From CAZUTK01 sp964623265 (GTDB taxonomy: Bacteria > Electryoneota > B3-LCP), in contig CAZUTK010000004.1 in assembly GCA_964623265.1 (NCBI GenBank), positions 12,188 to 76,187 of the forward strand: a stretch of 64,000 nucleotides of DNA, given 5' to 3'. How positions within the stretch are numbered: position 1 is the first letter of the stretch; the number at the start of each line of letters is the position of its first letter. Under the pieces are notes generated by a model, which ran no database searches, was not told where the DNA came from, and worked only from the letters and a program-made list of their open reading frames with translations. Positions 1 through 7,172 of this stretch are shown one piece after another. Position numbers and translations under genes: made by a program.

Positions 1-1
1 G

Positions 2-730
2 TTAGCGCAGCAGGACGATTTTTCGGACGGTATCAAAGCCCTTCGCTCCCTGCAGGCGGCAGAAATAGATGCCGCTGGGAAGCATCTCCCCCTGAAACTC
101 AGCGACATATTCGCCCGGCGGGAGATCTCCATCCACCAGCAATTTCACCCTCTTCCCCGCCACGCTGTACACCTCCAGTTTCACCGGGCTCTGTTCATAC
201 ACTGAAAAGGAGATGCGGGTTTGACCGTTGAACGGTTCAGGATAATTCCCGTTCAGACTTAAGTAATTCAACAGGTTGTAATCTGGAGGCAACGACCAGG
301 AGTGTTCAGCGGAATTTCCGGCAATGCCGAGGATTGCCGGTTCAATCAATTCTTCCCGCCCGTTGATTTCGACCGTCGAGAGCTTGTAGTAATAATGAAG
401 ACCGTTGATCAAGTCCGCGTCGCGGTATTGATACTCGCGGATTTCCGTCCCCGTTCCTTGCGCCGGCACGATCTGCGGATTGATGCGCGCGAAAGTTCCA
501 TTCATTCCTAAGGAACGATAGAGGTTGAATCCCGTCATTTCCACTTCGCTGGCGGTCCGCCAGCGCAAGGTTACAGAATGATCTCCGCCAGCCGCCGCAA
601 AGCTCAACATCGTCACCGGCAGGGGGAAATCGCCCCCGCTCTGCGCGCGATCATATTGAGCCAGTGCGCTGGACATCGAGAAGCAGAGACCGATTAAAAC
701 GGCTGCAATAATATATTTTTTTCGGTTCAT
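2..730 (-). CDS. Secreted FN3-type protein with C-terminal FlgD-like/type IX-style sorting domain
   Basis: This is a 242-residue exported protein. Residues 1-24 form a signal peptide (lysines, hydrophobic core, SSALA cleavage site). A fibronectin III-like domain follows at about 35-135 (WRTASEVEMTGFNLYRS). The last ~80 residues start with NYPEPFNGQTRISFSV and end GIYFCRLQ...RKIVLLR, the pattern of FlgD Ig-like / Por-type sorting domains in FCB-group bacteria. Its start lies 21 bp after the stop of the FGE-fold gene, so the two are probably co-transcribed. It probably acts at the cell surface or is released; no enzymatic motif is visible. The fold call is solid, but whether the tail is cleaved by a type IX system cannot be told here. 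Confidence 0.75.
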   Translation of the reverse strand: MNRKKYIIAAVLIGLCFSMSSALAQYDRAQSGGDFPLPVTMLSFAAAGGDHSVTLRWRTASEVEMTGFNLYRSLGMNGTFARINPQIVPAQGTGTEIREYQYRDADLINGLHYYYKLSTVEINGREELIEPAILGIAGNSAEHSWSLPPDYNLLNYLSLNGNYPEPFNGQTRISFSVYEQSPVKLEVYSVAGKRVKLLVDGDLPPGEYVAEFQGEMLPSGIYFCRLQGAKGFDTVRKIVLLR

Positions 731-751
731 TGTCCCCTCATTATCTCTGAA

Positions 752-1951
752 TTAGTTCTTTACACCGCGTATGCCTAGGTAGGTCGCGCGTAAGGTATAA
801 GCAGCGTTCGTCGCGCGCGCTGAGCCATACAGGTAGGTACCGGATACGCCCCAGCTACCCCCGCGATTGATCACATATGCGGGCGGTGAAGCGTAAGAGA
901 TCCCGCTCTTGAACGGATCGTACGCGCCGGAATAGCTCTCCGTGTCCGTCCATTCCCAGACGTTGCCGGTCATCTCAAAAATCTCATATGGATTCGCCAG
1001 ACCGCTGTCCGACCAGGTGGCTTCAAATTGATTCACGTCGCAGGGTCTTCCCGGCGAAAAGGTCCCATTCATATTGCACAAGTTCGTCGAAGCGGCCGGA
1101 CTGCTCCCCCAGGAGTAGGTGCTCCCGCCCGCGCCTCCGGTGCCCCGGCAAGCTTTTTCCCACTGTTCTTCTGTAGGCGGAACCAGACCCATCCAGCGGG
1201 TCATATCGTAAGCGTTGAACCAATTCACACCGATGACCGGCCAATCCTCCCGTCCGCTGACTACAGACCAAGAGGCGGAAGGAACCGATCCGCTGATGCT
1301 GATCCCGCCTCGGGTAGCGTCATTCTGGAGAGTGTTCCAATAGTCGTGATTCGCATCGGCGGTTTCATCGTGGCTGTTTCCCACTTCGTTCAGGAAATCC
1401 ACATACATCCGGTTGGTGACGGGGTATTTTTGGATGTAAAACGCGGCGATATTCGCAGTCCCGGATGTGATGGCGTTGTTGCCGCCGTCCCCTCCCATTG
1501 AGAAGGAAGCATCCGCTTCCACCGTGCACATCTCCACTGCATAGACGCGGACTCGAACCATTGCCGTGGAGCTTAAACCGGTGCCCCCCGCACCCCAAGT
1601 CCAGGTGATGGTCTTGGCACCGGCTGAGCTGACGATCCCCACGTCACCGCTCAGGTTTTGATTCACTGTGGAAGAGCCGGTTTGGCCTCCGGCGCTCCAG
1701 TCATTCCCTTGGTCAAGGTCGTCGGTGTCTTTCCAGGTGAGTCCTCCGTCGCTGGAATATTTGACGAAGATCCAGACGGGCTGCGAAGCGCTGATTGCAG
1801 GGTTATCGCGCGAGAGAGTATAGCTGATATTCACCGTCGTGGGGGTCAGCCCCCCCAGCGAGACCCCGCTGACGCCTACTTCTCGAGTTATTCCTACCCC
1901 TGCAATTAAAAAAATTGCGAACAGAAGGCATATCAGCTGACGTGCAATCAT
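752..1951 (-). CDS. Secreted FGE-sulfatase-fold (SUMF1-like) protein lacking the catalytic cysteines
   Basis: This is a 399-residue exported protein. It has a signal peptide at 1-22 and an Ig-like region (~25-135) of the kind that precedes formylglycine-generating-enzyme domains in secreted proteins. The C-terminal SUMF1/FGE domain (~150-399) is recognised by YPVTNRMYVDFLNEV, PTEEQWEKACRG, EMTGNVWEWTD and INRGGSWG. True FGEs carry two cysteines just after RGGS and end in a GFRC-like motif. Here the stretch after RGGSW has no cysteine and the end reads LGIRGVKN, so formylglycine formation is unlikely. A lectin-like or structural role is more plausible, which is inference. The ATG start has a G-rich SD (GGGGGATTC) and a good promoter upstream. 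It is followed by the FN3/sorting-domain gene. Confidence 0.8.
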   Translation of the reverse strand: MIARQLICLLFAIFLIAGVGITREVGVSGVSLGGLTPTTVNISYTLSRDNPAISASQPVWIFVKYSSDGGLTWKDTDDLDQGNDWSAGGQTGSSTVNQNLSGDVGIVSSAGAKTITWTWGAGGTGLSSTAMVRVRVYAVEMCTVEADASFSMGGDGGNNAITSGTANIAAFYIQKYPVTNRMYVDFLNEVGNSHDETADANHDYWNTLQNDATRGGISISGSVPSASWSVVSGREDWPVIGVNWFNAYDMTRWMGLVPPTEEQWEKACRGTGGAGGSTYSWGSSPAASTNLCNMNGTFSPGRPCDVNQFEATWSDSGLANPYEIFEMTGNVWEWTDTESYSGAYDPFKSGISYASPPAYVINRGGSWGVSGTYLYGSARATNAAYTLRATYLGIRGVKN

Positions 1952-1987
1952 GAATCCCCCAGATCAATTGATAGAAATGATGGGATA

Positions 1988-2017
1988 AATGTAATGACGA
2001 GAAGCGGGTAAGTTCAA
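1988..2017 (-). promoter_or_regulatory. Promoter for the FGE-fold operon
   Basis: On the minus strand, TTGAAC (2012-2017) is followed after 18 bp by TACATT (1988-1993), extended to TACATTTA. It lies in the 88-bp space between the HAMP-like pair and the FGE-fold gene, about 35 bp before the ATG. The -10 resembles the TAnnTTTG element of Bacteroidetes. Confidence 0.5.
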
Positions 2018-2039
2018 GAAAATTTGCGATATTTTTGCC

Positions 2040-2456
2040 CTATCGTTGTTCTTTTTGCCTTCTACGGACTTCGTTCAACAGGTTCAATTTCCAGGCGAGA
2101 CGCTGGAAGTAATCCTTGCGCCGCAGCGCAATGCGGGATAACGCGTAGCCGTTCGACATCCGGCGGCACTGCCGCTGCATCTTTCCGATGGGTCCCGCGA
2201 TTCGATGCGAAAACAGGATGGAAAAGATCCCCACGACGAATGCAAGCGGCAGGGCGCGCAACAGATATCCCTGCCAGAAATCCACAGAGGAGAGCATCCG
2301 AATCAAGTCGCCGAACGGAAGGCTCGCCGAATGGGTCAGAAACAGCATCATTGCGGTGCTGCAGGCGATCACTGGCAGGTACACAGCGAGGAATACCCGG
2401 AGCGCGAAATTCCACTGAAATCTATGATGGACGAGATACTGTTTTCGCAGGTTCAT
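2040..2456 (-). CDS. Small membrane protein with HAMP-linker-like segment (copy B)
   Basis: This is a 138-residue inner-membrane protein of unknown function. It has two predicted transmembrane helices (~19-40 and ~68-85), followed by SHRIAGPIGKMQRQCRRM and a charged cytoplasmic tail. HRIAGP is typical of the HAMP-like linker after the second helix of sensory proteins, but there is no kinase, cyclase or methyl-accepting domain. It is a paralogue of the gene just upstream: FQWNFALRVFL matches FQWSIVLRVLL, SHRIAGP matches THRIAGQ, and KDYFQRLAWKLN matches DDYFHEFEKDLN. The ATG start overlaps the stop of that paralogue by 4 bp (ATGA), so the two are translationally coupled. A heterodimeric signalling or scaffold role is inference. 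Confidence 0.7.
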   Translation of the reverse strand: MNLRKQYLVHHRFQWNFALRVFLAVYLPVIACSTAMMLFLTHSASLPFGDLIRMLSSVDFWQGYLLRALPLAFVVGIFSILFSHRIAGPIGKMQRQCRRMSNGYALSRIALRRKDYFQRLAWKLNLLNEVRRRQKEQR

Positions 2457-2875
2457 TCTTTCCCCTCCTGCAGCAGACAGCTGTTGAGATCCTTCTCGAA
2501 TTCATGGAAATAATCGTCGGATCGGGTGCAGATGGGTTCCGCTTTTCCGCCCGAAAGAACGCGATCGAGTTCCCGTTCGAAACGGAACATCTGTCCGGCG
2601 ATTCGATGCGTCGTCTTAATCATGATCAGCACCGGGATGACGAGCAGCACCACCAGGCATAGCGCCCACCAGAGCCACAAATCACCCTGCGAAACCTGCT
2701 GCAGCGCGGAGTATTCTCCGCGTTGAACGCTGGATTTCCAGAAGAAGTAGTAAACGTTCCAGGCGAAGACCACCGCAATGATAATGGTGGGCAACAATAC
2801 CCGCAGCACTATGGACCATTGAAAGGCGGGCTGTATGAGCCACTTCCTCCGTTTCCATACAGACGACTGCCCCAT
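2453..2875 (-). CDS. Small membrane protein with HAMP-linker-like segment (copy A)
   Basis: This is a 140-residue two-helix membrane protein and the paralogue of the downstream copy. After helix 2 it reads THRIAGQMFRFERELDRVL, then a region ending in DDYFHEFEKDLNSCLLQE. The start is taken at the ATG at 2875 because GAGGTTTCAAT gives an SD 7 nt away; a longer GTG-started version would reach 2905 and has no SD. The pair sits behind two secreted FN3 proteins in one operon, so a link between envelope status and secreted protein function is possible. Function is unknown, and no output domain is encoded nearby. Confidence 0.7.
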   Translation of the reverse strand: MGQSSVWKRRKWLIQPAFQWSIVLRVLLPTIIIAVVFAWNVYYFFWKSSVQRGEYSALQQVSQGDLWLWWALCLVVLLVIPVLIMIKTTHRIAGQMFRFERELDRVLSGGKAEPICTRSDDYFHEFEKDLNSCLLQEGKE

Positions 2876-2916
2876 ATTGAAACCTCGCGATGAAAGTAAT
2901 TTCACTTAAGATTTCA

Positions 2917-3624
2917 TCATTTCGCCAGGACCAGAAGGCGCGTGGCGCTCCAATCATCCACCTGAAGGCGGCAGATATAGGTCCCCGCGCCGACCACCAG
3001 TCCCTGATTGTTTCTTCCGTCCCATTCGGCGCGATATTGCCCGGGCGGCATCTGTGCGTCCATCAGATTTCGAACCACCTGCCCCAGAGTATTATAGATT
3101 CGCAGCGATACGGTCGCAGAACCTCCCGTCCGCGATGCAATCTGGAAGGGTATGGTGGTGGACATGTTGAAAGGATTGGGGAAACCGGGTCCCAGCTGAT
3201 CGGAAATCGGAAGTAGATTCGTTATCTGCGCAAGCGCTTCACCGGATGTCCCGAGGCAGAGATACTGGGGGCTTTCCTGAGAAAGCGGCGACGCATTCCC
3301 CGCCGGATTGACCGCCTGCACTTTCAGACGGTAGGCATAGCCGGGCAGCACCGGAATTTCAAAAGCGGCGGAGTCTGTGTAAACGATCATCGTCGTATCG
3401 TGTGCTGTCGTACCGGTGTAATCCGTCTCGGTTAAGTACAAGCGGTAATGTTCATCCGCTGAGTTTTTCGACCAGACGAAGCGCAGCGCCGTACCGGTGA
3501 ATTGGGTTATGCCCGTAAATTGCGATATCTCCGCCGCCGTATACCCGATCCATCCCAGCACCGCCATCCAGGAAAACCAGAAAGCGGCGCGCCAGGCGGA
3601 TAGGTTGCAAATGCTGTTCTTCAT
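2917..3624 (-). CDS. Secreted FN3 protein with C-terminal FlgD-like sorting domain
   Basis: This is a 235-residue protein from the ATG at 3624, chosen because GGAG lies 7 nt upstream. It has a hydrophobic N-terminus (signal peptide to ~30), an FN3-like domain (~35-125: FVWSKNSADEHYRLYLTETD) and a C-terminal domain beginning GPGFPNPFNMSTTIPFQI. It ends TYICRLQ...ATRLLVLAK, the same tail family as the gene at 2-730. It lies 30 bp after another FN3 gene and 41 bp before the HAMP-like pair, in one operon. Surface location is likely; the ligand is unknown. Confidence 0.75.
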   Translation of the reverse strand: MKNSICNLSAWRAAFWFSWMAVLGWIGYTAAEISQFTGITQFTGTALRFVWSKNSADEHYRLYLTETDYTGTTAHDTTMIVYTDSAAFEIPVLPGYAYRLKVQAVNPAGNASPLSQESPQYLCLGTSGEALAQITNLLPISDQLGPGFPNPFNMSTTIPFQIASRTGGSATVSLRIYNTLGQVVRNLMDAQMPPGQYRAEWDGRNNQGLVVGAGTYICRLQVDDWSATRLLVLAK

Positions 3625-3654
3625 CGTAATTCTCCGAAAGATCATCCGTCACAT

Positions 3655-4353
3655 TTAAGGAATCAAGGCTTCCGGCCGGCTGGGGATCGCCGGAATCGTC
3701 GCATTGCAGCACTGGATCACGTCGGAATAGCCGCGCGCGATGACGACGCCGCTAGAATCGCAGGCGTCCACTCGCAGACGATACGTCGCGCCGGATTGAG
3801 CCGATCCGATCTGAAATTGATTCTCGATGCTTTCTGCAAATAATTCTTCCGCACCGCCGTTGACGGCGACGTATATTCTGAATAATTGCACGACTCCCCC
3901 TTCGCAAGACCAAGTGAAAGACACGTTAGAATCGTTATCCAACGAACGGTCCACATACGGATCCTGCGGATCCTGATCTTCATCCAAGTGCAGCACATCG
4001 AAAGTCTGCCAGGCGATGGGTTCACCGCCGGCACCGGGGACCGATCCGACTTCCACTTCCAGAGGTTCGCACAATTCGGATTCGTTCCCGCAGAGATCCA
4101 CGGCGGAAATCCAGTAATAGTATTTCCCTTCGGCGGCGGGGAGGTGATCAAGGTAATGCGAGGTTCGCGTAGTGCCGATCAGTGCGGTTTCCCCGATCGG
4201 TGATTCCGGCGTCGGGGTTCGGTAAACATTGTAATGGGAAATGTCGGGATCAGCGTTGGGATTCCAATCCAGCTGAATCTGCGCCGTCGGCACGGCGGAG
4301 GCGGACCCTGTCAACGCAAGGACGGTGAGCAGAAGGATTCGCGCGTATTTCAT
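3655..4353 (-). CDS. Secreted fibronectin type III protein
   Basis: This is a 232-residue exported protein. The signal peptide is at 1-20 (ends GSASA). The first FN3 domain (~25-105) has the WNPNADPDISHYNVYR and YYWISAVDLCGNESE signatures. A second FN3-like domain (~125-215) includes WSCEGGVVQLFRIYV and YRLRVDACDSSG. There is no C-terminal sorting domain. It is first in its operon, with a very strong SD (GGAGAGAGG directly before ATG) at the end of a leader of about 150 nt. It may act with the next protein, which carries the sorting domain. Confidence 0.7.
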   Translation of the reverse strand: MKYARILLLTVLALTGSASAVPTAQIQLDWNPNADPDISHYNVYRTPTPESPIGETALIGTTRTSHYLDHLPAAEGKYYYWISAVDLCGNESELCEPLEVEVGSVPGAGGEPIAWQTFDVLHLDEDQDPQDPYVDRSLDNDSNVSFTWSCEGGVVQLFRIYVAVNGGAEELFAESIENQFQIGSAQSGATYRLRVDACDSSGVVIARGYSDVIQCCNATIPAIPSRPEALIP

Positions 4354-4505
4354 CCTCTCTCCAGAGCAGTATCATCCGTATGGCAGTGGCTGTTTGCACA
4401 AATCCTTCCAAATTAGTCTGAGTCCCCCCGCAGATAGTGAGTCGAATGCTTTGCAGGCAAAGTCGTTTCCCGTCGGCAGCAGCTGACCATTCGGTCGAGC
4501 TTCTG
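4354..4505 (-). promoter_or_regulatory. Structured 5' leader of the FN3/HAMP operon, class not recognised
   Basis: From the inferred transcription start (about 4505) to the ATG at 4353 lies about 150 nt of G-rich, hairpin-forming sequence. Clear elements on the minus strand are the GACC-GAAT-GGTC hairpin (4485-4496), a CTTTG-CCTG-CAAAG hairpin (4449-4462), a run of six G (4418-4423), and GCCACTGCC near the 3' end. There is no U-tract, so any control would act on translation of the strong SD. The length and structure are riboswitch-like, but it fits no class I know. Confidence 0.35.
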
Positions 4506-4511
4506 CGAACT

Positions 4512-4540
4512 AAATTAATGGAATTTCAATCTTCAGTCAA
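4512..4540 (-). promoter_or_regulatory. Promoter for the FN3/HAMP operon
   Basis: TTGACT (4535-4540) is followed after 17 bp by TAATTT (4512-4517) on the minus strand. The -35 overlaps the stop codon of the radical SAM gene, so the operon starts right where the polysaccharide operon ends. Confidence 0.6.
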
Positions 4541-5675
4541 CGGAAAAGTTCTTCGCGATTACCCTTAGGAGCATTTTCGGGCTGAGTAGGATATTTGAGT
4601 ACCATTGGTTGGCTAAGGGGCAATAACAACCCCGCTGTTTGATGAATCGAAGCACTTCCCGGGCTTGTTCGGATCGAATCACTTTCTGCACGTCATAGCC
4701 GCTTTCCCGCAGGCTGCCCAGGGGTTTGTCGTACGCCAGAACGCAGCATGGCCAGAGCTCCCCGTCGAAATTCAGATGCAGGTTGCTGATCCCCCCATAG
4801 CAGGGAATCACTTGAGTCTTGCGCCGGAGAATCTCGACCGCCAATTCGTAGTAGACCAGCCGCAAGGCTTCCATGCGCTTTGTTATGGCGCGCTTCTCCT
4901 TCAGATGCCTCTTAATCTGCTCGGAAAAGCGCTTTAGAACGCGAGAATACATTTCCGCGCTGGGAGTGATGCCATCACCTTTATTGAAAAATTCCGCCCG
5001 CTCTTCGGCGATCTCGTTGCGGTAACTTTGCACACCTAAGGAATGCACGTAGTCTTCAATTTCCTTGAGATGATCTATGTTGTATTTCGAAATCACCGTC
5101 CCCAGCTCGAGGTGAAATTCCGGGTAGTCTTCTTCCACAATTTTCAGCCGAATGATCGTCTCTTCCAGCTTTTGAAAATTTCCCGGGACGCCGCGGATGG
5201 TATCGTGCAGTTTGCCGATGCCGTCAATAGAAGGTTTGACGGTCAGCGGAACCGGATAACGCCTGCGCCTGTTGTTCTCCAGAATCTGAAGGCAGGTATT
5301 TTCAATGCGCTGCGGCGCCAGAGCATTCGTGGGGATGTGAATGATGGCGGGCTCCAGATATTCAACGGCAAGATCCACGATCTGCGGCAGATCAGCACGT
5401 AAGAACGGTTCCCCGCCGCTGATGTTGAAAAAATAGACGGTGCCGAGCGATCGAAAAATCTTGCGGATTTCATCGAGAGTCAGATCTTTGCGGCTATAGC
5501 GAAGTTCCTGCTGATAGCATTCGCCGATATGACAGGTCAAACAACGAGACTGACACCTCGCCGTCACAGAGAAAGTCAGTGTGACGGGATGCGCGGACCG
5601 CAACAGCCCGTGATACTGTCCCCAGGCATGAAGCATATGCCGAAAAAGCCGCAGGAGGTTTTTCTTAAATTTCAT
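4533..5675 (-). CDS. Radical SAM/SPASM-domain protein
   Basis: This is a radical SAM enzyme that binds a [4Fe-4S] cluster through CxxxCxxC (ARCQSRCLTCH; Cys41, 45 and 48 from this start). A GGEPF motif follows (FNISGGEPFLRADL). The C-terminal cysteine-rich part (IPCYGG, LWPCCVLAY, RGCYCPLAN) is SPASM/twitch-like and probably binds auxiliary clusters. Length is 380 aa. It is the last gene of the polysaccharide operon and overlaps the flippase gene by 11 bp. A longer GTG start at 5741 with an AAGGA SD would give 402 residues but a 77-bp overlap. Homologues in polysaccharide loci are poorly characterised. The substrate (sugar, peptide or small molecule) is unknown. Confidence 0.8.
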   Translation of the reverse strand: MKFKKNLLRLFRHMLHAWGQYHGLLRSAHPVTLTFSVTARCQSRCLTCHIGECYQQELRYSRKDLTLDEIRKIFRSLGTVYFFNISGGEPFLRADLPQIVDLAVEYLEPAIIHIPTNALAPQRIENTCLQILENNRRRRYPVPLTVKPSIDGIGKLHDTIRGVPGNFQKLEETIIRLKIVEEDYPEFHLELGTVISKYNIDHLKEIEDYVHSLGVQSYRNEIAEERAEFFNKGDGITPSAEMYSRVLKRFSEQIKRHLKEKRAITKRMEALRLVYYELAVEILRRKTQVIPCYGGISNLHLNFDGELWPCCVLAYDKPLGSLRESGYDVQKVIRSEQAREVLRFIKQRGCYCPLANQWYSNILLSPKMLLRVIAKNFSVD

Positions 5676-7152
5676 CGGCTGGTGGACTCGGTGCCGAATC
5701 TGCGTCTGAGCGGTTTTCGGCGCCAACGTTTCTGAAAGCACGCAAGAATTCCTTCAATTCGCACAATTTCAATTCGCCGGAGATTTTCAACACCAGTAAA
5801 TAAACCAGACAGGCTGTGAGCAATCTGATGCTGAACGGTGCGGAAATGCCGCTGATTGCAATGTGTGTCACAAACATCGCCGCCGCAGCGGAGAAAATGC
5901 GCAGAGTAGAAGCGAGGAAAAATCCAGTTTGGAATTTCTTATACAGCACGAAGATGGATAATACAGTACCGCTTAAAAAAGTCAAAGCGGACGCCTGAGC
6001 AGCGCCCGCCAACCCGAAGCGGCGCGTTAAGATGACTTGCAGGATGAAATATGCCGGCAGAAGACACACGGTCAGGATGCCCGCAACCGTCGGATAACCG
6101 GCGCCGGTTAGGATGGTTTTGTGTATGATAAAGAATGAGAGCATGCCGAAGGACAGAATCAGCCAACGAAGAGCGGCGGCGCCTTCCGCATAGCGGCGTC
6201 CGTAAACCAGCGATAGGATCTCGCCGGCGTTCAATGCCACGAGGATCGCGACCGGTAGAACAACCAGCAAGAGCAAACGGTTCGCCTGGTGGATATACTT
6301 GTTGAATTGAACCTGTTCGCCGGCGGCGTGAGCTCGCGAAACCGCAGGGTAGATAGCTCCGGATAACGCGTAAAACCCGAAAGGGAGCACCTGTGCCAAT
6401 GCCTTGGCCGAGGTGTAATAGCCTGCCGACTCATTTCCCGTGACGATTTTTTTAACAAACATGATGTCCATATCAGTCAGGAGCGACTGAACCACGGCGG
6501 CGGCAACCACCGGAATCGAAAAACGAATCAAAACGGGAGACGAAAACGATTCACCGGGGGAGCCTGCGGATCGCGTTCCTACGCAATAGATCGCCGTAAT
6601 GGCGGACGCCGCCGTCAATCCGGCGACGGCACCAAGTGCACGATACCCGATGACGGCAAGCGCAACGACCAACGCTGCGCGCAACAGATAGGACAACGTG
6701 AGCAATTGCGCCTGTTTGCGGTATCTGCGCAGTCCGTTATAATACTGTTGAATTAAAAAGAAAATGCCGAAGAAAAGAGGCATCGGTGCGATGATGCGAA
6801 AAAAAACGCGAAGGCAGTCGTCTCCCAACCATCCCGCTAACGGTGCAGCGAGGGCAAAAAACGCAGCGCTGATCGCCACCGTTAAAAAAAATTGAATCTT
6901 GAAGCCGGATTGATAAACCGCTTCCGCTTTTTCCGGTTCGGAGGATACATAGCGCGCTACAGACATCGGAATTCCGGAAGCCACAAATGTGCGGATCATC
7001 GTGGCGGCGTAAAGCGTCACGCCGAACAAACCATACTCCACCGGCCCGAGATACCGCCCGAGAACGATGTGCATGGCGTAGCCGCTGCAGAAAAAAACCG
7101 CCTGGGCTCCCAGCAGATAGGTCGCACCGACTCTGACACGTGTCTCGTTCAA
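5665..7152 (-). CDS. Polysaccharide flippase, MATE/MVF-like (Wzx type), copy 1
   Basis: This is a 495-residue multi-pass inner-membrane protein with about 12-14 hydrophobic helices and the N-terminal pattern of oligosaccharide flippases (GRYLGPVEYGLFGVTLYAAT; SVARYVS). It would translocate lipid-linked repeat units across the membrane. The TTG at 7152 is taken as the start: AGGA lies 8 nt upstream and it avoids the overlap with the preceding gene. The open frame upstream (to 7533) has no family similarity and is a shadow of that gene. The C-terminal ~25 residues are polar and disordered. It is the second flippase of the locus (see 34849-36354). Confidence 0.8.
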   Translation of the reverse strand: MNETRVRVGATYLLGAQAVFFCSGYAMHIVLGRYLGPVEYGLFGVTLYAATMIRTFVASGIPMSVARYVSSEPEKAEAVYQSGFKIQFFLTVAISAAFFALAAPLAGWLGDDCLRVFFRIIAPMPLFFGIFFLIQQYYNGLRRYRKQAQLLTLSYLLRAALVVALAVIGYRALGAVAGLTAASAITAIYCVGTRSAGSPGESFSSPVLIRFSIPVVAAAVVQSLLTDMDIMFVKKIVTGNESAGYYTSAKALAQVLPFGFYALSGAIYPAVSRAHAAGEQVQFNKYIHQANRLLLLVVLPVAILVALNAGEILSLVYGRRYAEGAAALRWLILSFGMLSFFIIHKTILTGAGYPTVAGILTVCLLPAYFILQVILTRRFGLAGAAQASALTFLSGTVLSIFVLYKKFQTGFFLASTLRIFSAAAAMFVTHIAISGISAPFSIRLLTACLVYLLVLKISGELKLCELKEFLRAFRNVGAENRSDADSAPSPPADEI

Positions 7153-7172
7153 TCCGCCGATCCTGTATGATT

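Noticed and set aside
2024..2662. Plus-strand frames opposite the minus-strand genes here and in many other places (for example 50950-52092, 53320-54606, 57042-58106)
   Set aside because: They are antisense shadows with biased Arg/Ser-rich translations and no family motifs.
4370..4470. Cobalamin riboswitch, because of GGGAA and GCCACTG
   Set aside because: Spacing between the two boxes is far too long and the other conserved boxes are missing.
4430..4500. c-di-GMP-I (GEMM) riboswitch, because of GGGAAAC...GCAAAGC on the minus strand
   Set aside because: The two conserved strands are too close; there is no P1 hairpin with tetraloop between them and no tetraloop receptor.
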